Source of the DNA: Propionibacteriales bacterium
Lineage (GTDB): Bacteria; Actinomycetota; Actinomycetes; Propionibacteriales; Nocardioidaceae
Length of the DNA: 37,825 nt
Assembly: GCA_013821195.1 (NCBI GenBank)
Contig: JACDHG010000003.1
Span: 1-37,825 of the forward strand
Direction of reading: 5' to 3'
Shown here: piece by piece, positions 8,280-14,998 of the stretch
Position numbering within the stretch: position 1 is the first letter of the stretch
How the letters are laid out: every line of letters begins with the position of its first letter
The notes under the pieces: model-generated
What the model saw: only the letters and a program-made list of their open reading frames with translations
What the model was told of the DNA's origin: nothing
Database searches by the model: none
Translations under genes and position numbers: made by a program

Positions 8280-8335
8280 CCGACTTGTCAGGACGCCGGC
8301 ACCCTCGAGGTGTCCACTACGGGCTGACACGTCGG
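8280..8335. repeat. Inverted-repeat element at a convergent gene end (copy A)
   Basis: Arms CCGACTTGTCAG (8280-8291) and CTGACACGTCGG (8324-8335) pair at 11 of 12 positions around a 32-nt centre. The centre itself can fold (GGCACC with GGTGTCC around CTCGA). It lies between the end of the PH-domain gene and the last codons of the minus-strand DUF1116 gene. The arm sequence recurs exactly at 20837-20848 at the hyuA/hyuB junction. It may act as a bidirectional terminator or belong to a palindromic repeat family. Confidence 0.6.
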
Positions 8336-9711
8336 GCGAGCGCCTCCGCTGCGCGCTCGAAGCACCGCATCGGCGGCGACACCAGTCCGGCGCCCACCTG
8401 ACCGACTCCGGCGACGCGCCCAGCCATGCCGGTGTTGATCTGGGGCAGCTGACCGGTACGCAGCACCGAGGTCACGTCGATGCCCGTCGGCGTACCCCGG
8501 AAGTCCATGATCGGCAGCGCCCAGCGCGGGTTCTCGCCCACACAGAGGTCGTACATCCGGCGAGTGGTGGCAAGCGCGTCAGACACCGAGCCACCCACGA
8601 ACCGCACGATGGCCGGAGCCGTTGCCATCGCGAAGCCCCCGATCCCTGCCGTCTCCGTGATCGCGGAGTCGCCGATGTCGGGGTTGGCGTCGGCCGGTCC
8701 GTAGTTTCCGAGGTAGAGGCCGTCGGCCACCTGCGCCGGACCGGTGAACCACTCGTCCGCGAGACCGGACACCTGGATGCCGAAGTCGGTGCCGTTGCGG
8801 GCCATGGTGGTGACGACGGTGGACCCCGGGATGCCGCTCGCGGCCACCGTCATCAGCTTGCAGGCAGGCATCACGAGATTGAGAAAGAAGTGGTCGTTTC
8901 CCGACACGAACGCCACGACATCGGCTATGTCGCCGGTCGGAAGGCCGGACTGGATCAGCGCCGGCAGCCACTCCTTGAGCAGCATCAACGTGCCGGCGCG
9001 GTTGCGGTTGTGGCCCTCGTCGCCCATCTGGATCATCTGGGCGATGATCGCCACGATGTCGATCGGACCCGTCACGCGGGTCGCCGTCTGCAGGGCCGGG
9101 CCGAGGACGTCGCCCATCCACCTCAGACGTGTGATCACCTCGGGGGAGTAGGCGCCGTACCTCAGCACCTTGCCGAGCCCCTCGTTGAGTGAGCAACAGG
9201 CGGTGTGGTCGGTCGTCTCGTCGTGCAGCTCGAACATCCACATCGAGGACGACACGACCCCGGCCATCGGGCCCACCGCCCCACGGTGGTGAGCCGGCTC
9301 GAACGTGAACTTCCCAGCGTCGAGCCGCGCCTCCGCCTGCTCGGCCGTGTCGGCGAGCCCCTCGTAGACCACGGCGCCGATGAGCGCGCCGCGCAGCGGG
9401 CCGGGCATCCGGTCCCACGTGAGAGGTGGTCCGGCGTGCAGGAAGTGGCCCGGCTCCAGGTCAAGGGCCGCATGGGCAGGACGTACGTCGACGAGCGCCG
9501 CGCCGGCCGACGTCATGGCGGTGAGGGCCTTGGCGTTGGCGCCGACCCTGCGGCGGTCGAGCATGACAGCTGTGAGGGCGTCCTCGGTGCCGGCGACCGG
9601 CGGTGTCCAGGCGACGTCGACGGTTGCGACGCCCTGGCTGTTGAGGGCGTCGGCGAACATCTGTGCGCCGGCCGTCACGACGGTCAGGTCTGCTGCTGGT
9701 CCCGGGGTCAC
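8317..9711 (-). CDS. DUF1116 (YlbE/AllG-like) subunit of putative carbamoyltransferase
   Basis: A 464-residue protein of the DUF1116 family, the E. coli YlbE group. Recognisable stretches are ANAKALTAMTSAGA, GHFLHAGPPLTWDRM, NRNRAGTLMLLKEWLPAL and GNDHFFLNLVMPACK. YlbE is encoded beside FdrA and YlbF in the E. coli allantoin cluster. From memory, the three have been reported to form the oxamate carbamoyltransferase (AllFGH). Third gene of the minus-strand operon; its GTG overlaps the fdrA-like stop (GTGA). The family call is secure; the substrate here is open and is discussed in the findings. Confidence 0.85.
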   Translation of the reverse strand: MTPGPAADLTVVTAGAQMFADALNSQGVATVDVAWTPPVAGTEDALTAVMLDRRRVGANAKALTAMTSAGAALVDVRPAHAALDLEPGHFLHAGPPLTWDRMPGPLRGALIGAVVYEGLADTAEQAEARLDAGKFTFEPAHHRGAVGPMAGVVSSSMWMFELHDETTDHTACCSLNEGLGKVLRYGAYSPEVITRLRWMGDVLGPALQTATRVTGPIDIVAIIAQMIQMGDEGHNRNRAGTLMLLKEWLPALIQSGLPTGDIADVVAFVSGNDHFFLNLVMPACKLMTVAASGIPGSTVVTTMARNGTDFGIQVSGLADEWFTGPAQVADGLYLGNYGPADANPDIGDSAITETAGIGGFAMATAPAIVRFVGGSVSDALATTRRMYDLCVGENPRWALPIMDFRGTPTGIDVTSVLRTGQLPQINTGMAGRVAGVGQVGAGLVSPPMRCFERAAEALARRVSP

Positions 9712-11171
9712 GCGCGGCTCCTCCTCACCAAGGCGATCGCTTCGCGGGTCGCGGCGGCGTTCGACGCGTGCACGAGAGCCCCTGCCTCGGCAAGCGCGGT
9801 GGCTTGCGCTTCCAGCCCCTGCGGATCGTCTCGGGTGCCGATCAGCGCCACCACCACCGGGGTGTCGTACTGCCTCACCAAGGCGGCGATGTCACTCGCC
9901 GGGTCGCGATGGGCGGCCACCCCCAGCACGATGTCGAGCAGCACGACAGCACACGTGGGGTCGGCAAGCTCCTGCTCGAGCCGCTCCAGCCTCAGGGACG
10001 GGTCGATCATCGGGTGCGGCCGTCCGACCGTCATCGCGTCGTCACCGAAGTCGAGGAACGTGTGGCCGGTGGCGGTGAGCGAGGCGTCGAGCCGTCTCCC
10101 ACCGTCGAGGGGGATGTTGGAGGCGACGACCCCGAGCTCTGACGTCGCGATCAGCATGGCCTCGTCGCACAGGGTCCCGCCGACGAAGAGTCCCCGCAGA
10201 AATCCCTGGCGCGACGTCGGCACGGGACCACCCCACCGGCGCGGAGCCACCCAGGACAGTCCGACAGCAGCCGCCACTCGTTCGGCTGTCGCGGTGAGAT
10301 CTGGCTGACCGGCACCGAGATAACCGAGGACCGTGCGAGTGGTGAGCCGCTCAGCGTGCGCGGTGACCAGCTCGGCCACCTCCGCGGCGGGAGGTTTGGA
10401 GACGACAACGATGGTGGAGACGGTGTCGTCTGCGTCCAGCCTGTCCAGCGCGGTGAGCGTCGACCGCGCGCGTACGGCGGAGGACATGTCGCGTCCGCCG
10501 ACGCCGAGGCAGTGTGTGACGCCGATACCGACGCCGTCGAGCAGCGCCATCAGGTGCTGGGCGCCGGTGCCGGATGCTGCGACGATGCCGACAGGGCCGG
10601 GCCGTACAACATTGGCGAAGCCGAGCCCGACGCCCGCCACGACCGCGGTGCCGCAGTCGGGACCCATCAGCAGCAGGCCGGTGTCAGCAGCGATCTCCTT
10701 GAGGGCGACCTCGTGCTCGACGCTGACGTTGTCGCTGAAGATCATCGTGTCCAGGCCCGCAGCCAGGGCGTCGGCGGCATCGATCGCGGCCACCCGGCCC
10801 GGCGTGCTGATCAGGGCGAGCTGCGCTGGGGCCCGCCTGGCCGCTGCCAGGATCGTCGGTGGCGGCACCTCGCGCGAGCCGTCGCTGAGCCCAGCTCCGG
10901 AAGGACCCGCCGCGAGGGCGCTGTCGAGTGCCGTGTGGGCGCGGGCGATCGCATCTTCGTCGGCTGCCTCTATGCCGACGATCAGGTCGGACGGAGTGAC
11001 CCCGTCCGGCTGCTCGAACCCCATCGAGACCAGCAGGTCGACGTTGAGCTCGGTCGCCATCGCCACCAGTGCCGAGCTGACCCCGTCGAGCGCGCGCAGG
11101 TCGCGACTCACCTGCATCAACCCGACCGAGTCGCGGTACATGCCGCTACGGACCTCGACCTGACGTGTCAT
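9708..11171 (-). CDS. fdrA: FdrA-like (AllF-like) subunit of putative carbamoyltransferase
   Basis: A 487-residue protein of the FdrA family, which is related to succinyl-CoA ligase. The N-terminal part reads YRDSVGLMQVSRDLRAL. The Rossmann-like centre has MIFSDNVSVEHEVALKEIA, LLMGPDCGTAVV and the glycine-rich GPVGIVAASGTGAQHLMALLD, with SLC-like DNA/phosphohistidine-loop architecture. FdrA was first named as a suppressor gene affecting protein export; more recent work, from memory, places it in oxamate carbamoyltransferase. It overlaps the DUF2877 stop (ATGA) and the DUF1116 start (GTGA), which fits a stoichiometric complex. Confidence 0.85.
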   Translation of the reverse strand: MTRQVEVRSGMYRDSVGLMQVSRDLRALDGVSSALVAMATELNVDLLVSMGFEQPDGVTPSDLIVGIEAADEDAIARAHTALDSALAAGPSGAGLSDGSREVPPPTILAAARRAPAQLALISTPGRVAAIDAADALAAGLDTMIFSDNVSVEHEVALKEIAADTGLLLMGPDCGTAVVAGVGLGFANVVRPGPVGIVAASGTGAQHLMALLDGVGIGVTHCLGVGGRDMSSAVRARSTLTALDRLDADDTVSTIVVVSKPPAAEVAELVTAHAERLTTRTVLGYLGAGQPDLTATAERVAAAVGLSWVAPRRWGGPVPTSRQGFLRGLFVGGTLCDEAMLIATSELGVVASNIPLDGGRRLDASLTATGHTFLDFGDDAMTVGRPHPMIDPSLRLERLEQELADPTCAVVLLDIVLGVAAHRDPASDIAALVRQYDTPVVVALIGTRDDPQGLEAQATALAEAGALVHASNAAATREAIALVRRSRA

Positions 11172-11869
11172 GTCGTCGCCTTCCTCGTCGCGGCGCCCAG
11201 AACTCGGTCGATGCCCTCCGACAGGCCCCGACCGGAGCTGTGTCCGATCCGGTGCAGGGCCGCCGCTGCCTGGGGCAGCCCGACACCTGTGACCCGCGCG
11301 GCCAATACAGCGGCGACCTCGTCAAGACACCACCCTGCCGCGGTTTGTCGCAGCAGACCAGCGGACGCGGCTGTGGTGAGATCCTCGAGTGGGGCCGCCT
11401 CGATCTCGCGCGACACGGTGTCGGCGACGGGATGACGAGCTGCGTGCAGGGTCGCCAGGGTGCCGCAGAGGACGTCGTCGGCGTACGGCGTCAGACCCTC
11501 ACCGTGCCCGAGTGACTGTCGCCACCGCCGGGCGAACCCGGCAGCCACGTCGTCACGCACGCTGCCGCCCAGGGATGGGTGGCGGGGACGCGCAGGCCGC
11601 CACCAGCGCATGACCGGGAGCCGTCGACCTTCCAAGCTCAGGGTCCCACCCCCGACGACGAGCGACGCCGTGCGAGGCGGCTGCGTGACGGAGATGGCAT
11701 GAGGGAGCCGCAGTCCTGCCTGGAACGTGACGCAGGCGACCACGTGACCCCGAGGGTCGACCAACTGCCAGACGGAGCGTGTCGCGTGGGCGACCCCGAG
11801 CTCCTGTCGCGGACCGTCGACCAGCGGCGCCAACGCCACACTGACGATGGCGCCCGTGCGCTGATCCAC
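11168..11869 (-). CDS. DUF2877 (YlbF/AllH-like) subunit of putative carbamoyltransferase
   Basis: First gene of the minus-strand operon. The protein resembles DUF2877/YlbF members: LGHGEGLTPYADDVLCGTL is the diagnostic GxGxGLTPxxDD-type motif, with RHPSLGG and a C-terminal GHSSGRGLSEGIDRVLGA. The frame stays open to 12043, but GTG 11869 is the best start: it has GGAGG about 7 nt upstream and gives 233 residues. The longer version would cover the divergent regulatory region with its inverted repeat. Confidence 0.82.
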   Translation of the reverse strand: MDQRTGAIVSVALAPLVDGPRQELGVAHATRSVWQLVDPRGHVVACVTFQAGLRLPHAISVTQPPRTASLVVGGGTLSLEGRRLPVMRWWRPARPRHPSLGGSVRDDVAAGFARRWRQSLGHGEGLTPYADDVLCGTLATLHAARHPVADTVSREIEAAPLEDLTTAASAGLLRQTAAGWCLDEVAAVLAARVTGVGLPQAAAALHRIGHSSGRGLSEGIDRVLGAATRKATT

Positions 11870-12107
11870 GTTCACTCCTCCGCCCCCGACCAGCCCCGTC
11901 GCGTGTGGCGTCGACGCTAGCCGCCGAGACACCGTCGACGTGCCGCAGGGCCCTGATCTCCGATTCGTCCGCCGGGCCGCGCCGAGTTCCTGCACCGTCC
12001 AGCCGGACGAATCGGAAGGCGCGTCGTGCCGTCGACACGGCATACCGTTCCGGCATCCTGTTCACACGTGACAGAGCGGTCACGCCGCATCGACAGTGGG
12101 AGTCGCC
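11870..12107. promoter_or_regulatory. Divergent regulatory region between DUF2877 operon and uracil-type permease
   Basis: 238 nt without a supported gene between two oppositely directed catabolic transcription units. It holds a 13-bp perfect inverted repeat, TCCGATTCGTCCG (11959-11971) and CGGACGAATCGGA (12004-12016), with a 32-nt spacer, and several GTCGAC-centred small dyads, including TGCCG-N6-CGGCA near 12028-12043. No confident -35/-10 pair was identified. Both units could be controlled together from here. Confidence 0.55.
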
Positions 12108-13586
12108 ATGGCTATCGGTTGGAAGGTCGTTCACGACGGCAAGACCCCACCTCCAGGGGAAGCCGTCGCTCCTGACGAGCGGCTGTCCTGGGGCCGAACA
12201 GTCGGCCTCGGGGCACAGCACGTGGTCGCGATGTTCGGTGCGACGTTCGTCTTCCCCATCATCATGGGTCTGAGCCCACAGCTGGCGATCATGATGAGCG
12301 GCATCGCAACGATCGCGTTCCTGCTCATCGTGCAGGGCAAGGTGCCGAGCTATCTGGGCACGAGCGCTGCCTTCGTCGGCGGAGCCAGCGCGATCTACGC
12401 CCAACAGGGCGGCCCCGCCGACGTCACCGGCGCGATCCTTGTCGCCGGCGTCGTGCTCGGCCTCGTCGGAGTTCTGATCCACTTCCTCGGGACCCGCGTG
12501 CTCCACGCCGTGCTGCCGCCGGTCGTCACCGGTGCTGTCGTCATGTTGATCGGGTTCAACCTTGCGCCCGTAGTCGCGAACATCTACTGGCCCCAGGACC
12601 AGTGGGTCGCCCTCATCACGATGACGTTCGTGATCGTGGTCGCCGTGGGCGTGCGGGGCTTCTTCGGTCGCGTCGCGATCTTCCTCGGCCTCGTCTTCGG
12701 CTACCTGCTCTCGTGGTCCTTCGACCTCATCTTCGGTCAGATCACCTCCCTGGACGCCGCGACCAACGAGATCACCACCCATGACCGGGTCAACTGGGAC
12801 CAGGTCAAGTCAGCTGACTGGATCGGCTTCCCGACGCACACTGCCGATGGCCTGGTGGGCAACCAGACACTCGTCGGCAACCTCGACGCCGTCGGTTGGC
12901 ACGCTCCCAGCTTCTCGATCACGTTCGTGCTCCTGGTCCTGCCCGCGGTGATCGCCCTGGTCGCCGAGAACACCGGCCACGTCAAGGCAGTCGCCGCGAT
13001 GACAAGGCGAGACCTCGACCCGGTGATGGGACGTGCGATCGCCGCAGACGGTGTCGGCACGGTGCTTGCGAGCTCCGTCGGTGGCTCACCGACGACCACG
13101 TACGCAGAGAACATCGGCGTGATGGCAGCCACCCGGGTCTACTCGACGGCGGCCTACTATGTCGCGGCGGTCGTCGCCGTGCTCTTCGGCCTCTCACCGA
13201 AGTTCGGTGCACTGGTGTCCGCGACTCCCGGTGGCGTGCTGGGCGGGATCACGGTGATCCTCTACGGCATGATCGGGCTGCTGGGTGCGAAGATCTGGAT
13301 AGAGAACCGCGTGAACTTCGCCAGCCCTGTCAACCTGGTGCCTGTCGCGGCAGGCATCATTCTCGCGATCGGCAACACGTCGTTGGCGATCACCGATGAC
13401 TTCGTGCTTTCGGGGATCGCGTTGGGAACCATTGTCACGCTGGTCGGCTACCACCTGGCGAAGGCTGTTGCTCCCGCTAGTCTCAAGGACGACGGGACGT
13501 TGATCGCGGTCGGCCACGAGGGTGCACACCGCGACGACCCCGACGAGACGGGCAGCCACCGCAGGGAACGCCCTGACCTCCAGTGA
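12108..13586 (+). CDS. RutG/UraA-like nucleobase (uracil-type) permease, NCS2 family
   Basis: A 492-residue inner-membrane proton symporter with 12-14 hydrophobic segments. Sequence is close in style to the E. coli pyrimidine permease RutG: GAQHVVAMFGATFVFPIIMG, VPSYLGTSAAFVGG, VLPPVVTGAVVMLIGFNLAP, VAENTGHVKAVAAMT and TTTYAENIGVMAATRVYS. The Glu-Asn-Ile-Gly signature is that of the uracil branch rather than the Gln/Asn-rich purine NAT branch. ATG 12108 has GGGAG 5 nt upstream; a GTG at 12096 adds four residues. As the first plus-strand gene of the cluster it suggests the pathway substrate is a pyrimidine. Confidence 0.88.
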   Translation: MAIGWKVVHDGKTPPPGEAVAPDERLSWGRTVGLGAQHVVAMFGATFVFPIIMGLSPQLAIMMSGIATIAFLLIVQGKVPSYLGTSAAFVGGASAIYAQQGGPADVTGAILVAGVVLGLVGVLIHFLGTRVLHAVLPPVVTGAVVMLIGFNLAPVVANIYWPQDQWVALITMTFVIVVAVGVRGFFGRVAIFLGLVFGYLLSWSFDLIFGQITSLDAATNEITTHDRVNWDQVKSADWIGFPTHTADGLVGNQTLVGNLDAVGWHAPSFSITFVLLVLPAVIALVAENTGHVKAVAAMTRRDLDPVMGRAIAADGVGTVLASSVGGSPTTTYAENIGVMAATRVYSTAAYYVAAVVAVLFGLSPKFGALVSATPGGVLGGITVILYGMIGLLGAKIWIENRVNFASPVNLVPVAAGIILAIGNTSLAITDDFVLSGIALGTIVTLVGYHLAKAVAPASLKDDGTLIAVGHEGAHRDDPDETGSHRRERPDLQ

Positions 13587-13607
13587 CAGAAAGGTGACAG
13601 CCAGCCT

Positions 13608-14483
13608 GTGAAACCGGCACCGTTCGCCTATCACCGGCCGAGCACCGTCGCCGAGGCTGCGCAGCTGCTGGCTGCGACGCAGGGCAAGATCCTCGCAGGT
13701 GGCCAGAGCCTCATCCCGATCATGTCGATGCGGCTGGCGTCGCCGGCTGCTCTGGTCGACCTCAACCACGTGCCGGGGCTCGCCGCCATCGACGTCACCA
13801 GCACCGCGGTCCACATCGGCGCACTGACCCGGCATGCCGCCCTGGAGGCGAACGACGCGGCATACCTTGCCAACCCACTGCTGCGTCGAGCTCTCCGACA
13901 CGTCGCGCATGCCACCATCCGCAACCGAGGCACCACCGTGGGGAGCATCGTGCACGCCGACCCGGCGGCCGAGATGCCGGCGGTGTTGCGGCTGCTGGGT
14001 GGCATCGTCGAAGCCGTCAGCTCGGAGCGAGGGCACCGCAGCATCGACAGCGCGGACTTCTTCGTCGGACCGTTGGAGTCGGCGCTCCAGCCGGACGAGG
14101 TCGCCGTCGCTGCAACGTTTCCGCACCCGCCCGGCGGGTCGGGGTCGTCGTGGGCCGAGATTTCGCGTCGGCACGGCGATTACGGTCTGGTCGGGGTGGG
14201 GTCGCTCGTCGTACTCGACGAGGGACGTCGCATCACGAGCGCGTCGGTGTGCCTCATCAGCGTCGGAGGGACCCCGGTGCTCGTCGACGTCACCGATGCC
14301 AGCAGCGGTACGACGTATGACGCAGTCGACTGGACGGCAGCGCTCGAGCTCGTCGACGCAGCCATCGACCCCGAGTCCGACATCCACGCCACCGCCGCCT
14401 ATCGACGGCAGCTGGCTCGGGTGCTCACGGGGCGAGCACTGGCGCAGGCGACAGCCGACGCGATCGCCAGGGTCGCCGCGTGA
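13608..14483 (+). CDS. Molybdenum hydroxylase FAD-binding subunit (CoxM/XdhB-like)
   Basis: A 291-residue medium subunit of a xanthine dehydrogenase-superfamily enzyme. It starts KPAPFAYHRPSTVAEA and carries the two FAD pyrophosphate-binding segments AGGQSLIP (residues 31-38) and TIRNRGTTVGSIVHADPAAEMPAVL. It passes electrons from the 2Fe-2S subunit to the final acceptor. GTG start 21 nt after the permease stop; the stop overlaps the next gene's GTG (GTGA). The order FAD, FeS, Mo is the CODH-like (CoxMSL) order, but the Mo subunit is not a CO dehydrogenase. Confidence 0.92.
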   Translation: MKPAPFAYHRPSTVAEAAQLLAATQGKILAGGQSLIPIMSMRLASPAALVDLNHVPGLAAIDVTSTAVHIGALTRHAALEANDAAYLANPLLRRALRHVAHATIRNRGTTVGSIVHADPAAEMPAVLRLLGGIVEAVSSERGHRSIDSADFFVGPLESALQPDEVAVAATFPHPPGGSGSSWAEISRRHGDYGLVGVGSLVVLDEGRRITSASVCLISVGGTPVLVDVTDASSGTTYDAVDWTAALELVDAAIDPESDIHATAAYRRQLARVLTGRALAQATADAIARVAA

Positions 14484-14998
14484 CGACGGCTTCCGATCCA
14501 GCAAGCGCGGAGGCCCTCCACGACGTCACGCTGACCGTCAACGGGGTTTTCCAGCAGCTGCGTGTTCCTGCGCGCAGGCTGCTCTCCGACGCACTTCGCC
14601 ACGACCTGCGGTTGACCGGCACGCATGTCGGTTGCGAGCACGGGGTGTGCGGTGCCTGCACCGTGCTCATCGAGGGCCGCCCGACCCGCTCCTGCCTCGT
14701 CTTCGCCGTGTCTGCCGACGGCGCCTCGATCACGACCGTCGAGGGCTGCCTGGAGCCCGACGGCACCCTCGGGGACGTCCAGCAGGCGTTCCAGGACTGT
14801 CACGCGCTGCAGTGCGGCTTCTGCACACCGGGCTTCATCACCACCATCACGGCGTACCTCGAGGATCATCCGAACCCGACCGAGGACGAGGCACGGGAGG
14901 CCATCGGGGGCAACCTGTGCCGGTGCACCGGCTACCAGAACATCGTGGCCGCCGTGGTGCGCGCCGCCGAGATCCGGCGTGAGCGCACCGCGACATGA
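14480..14998 (+). CDS. Molybdenum hydroxylase 2Fe-2S subunit (CoxS/XdhA-like)
   Basis: A 172-residue small subunit with two 2Fe-2S clusters. The plant-ferredoxin-type cluster ligands are C53, C58, C61 and C73 (GCEHGVCGACTVLIEG then SC). The second, helical cluster uses CGFCTPG and the C-terminal CRCTGY motif. It bridges the molybdenum centre and FAD. GTG start overlaps the FAD subunit stop, and its stop overlaps the Mo subunit start (ATGA), so the three subunits are probably made in equal amounts. Confidence 0.95.
   Translation: MTTASDPASAEALHDVTLTVNGVFQQLRVPARRLLSDALRHDLRLTGTHVGCEHGVCGACTVLIEGRPTRSCLVFAVSADGASITTVEGCLEPDGTLGDVQQAFQDCHALQCGFCTPGFITTITAYLEDHPNPTEDEAREAIGGNLCRCTGYQNIVAAVVRAAEIRRERTAT

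Noticed and set aside
11870-12043. 58-residue N-terminal extension of the DUF2877 protein
   Set aside because: It lacks family similarity, covers a perfect inverted repeat, and GTG 11869 has an excellent ribosome-binding site.
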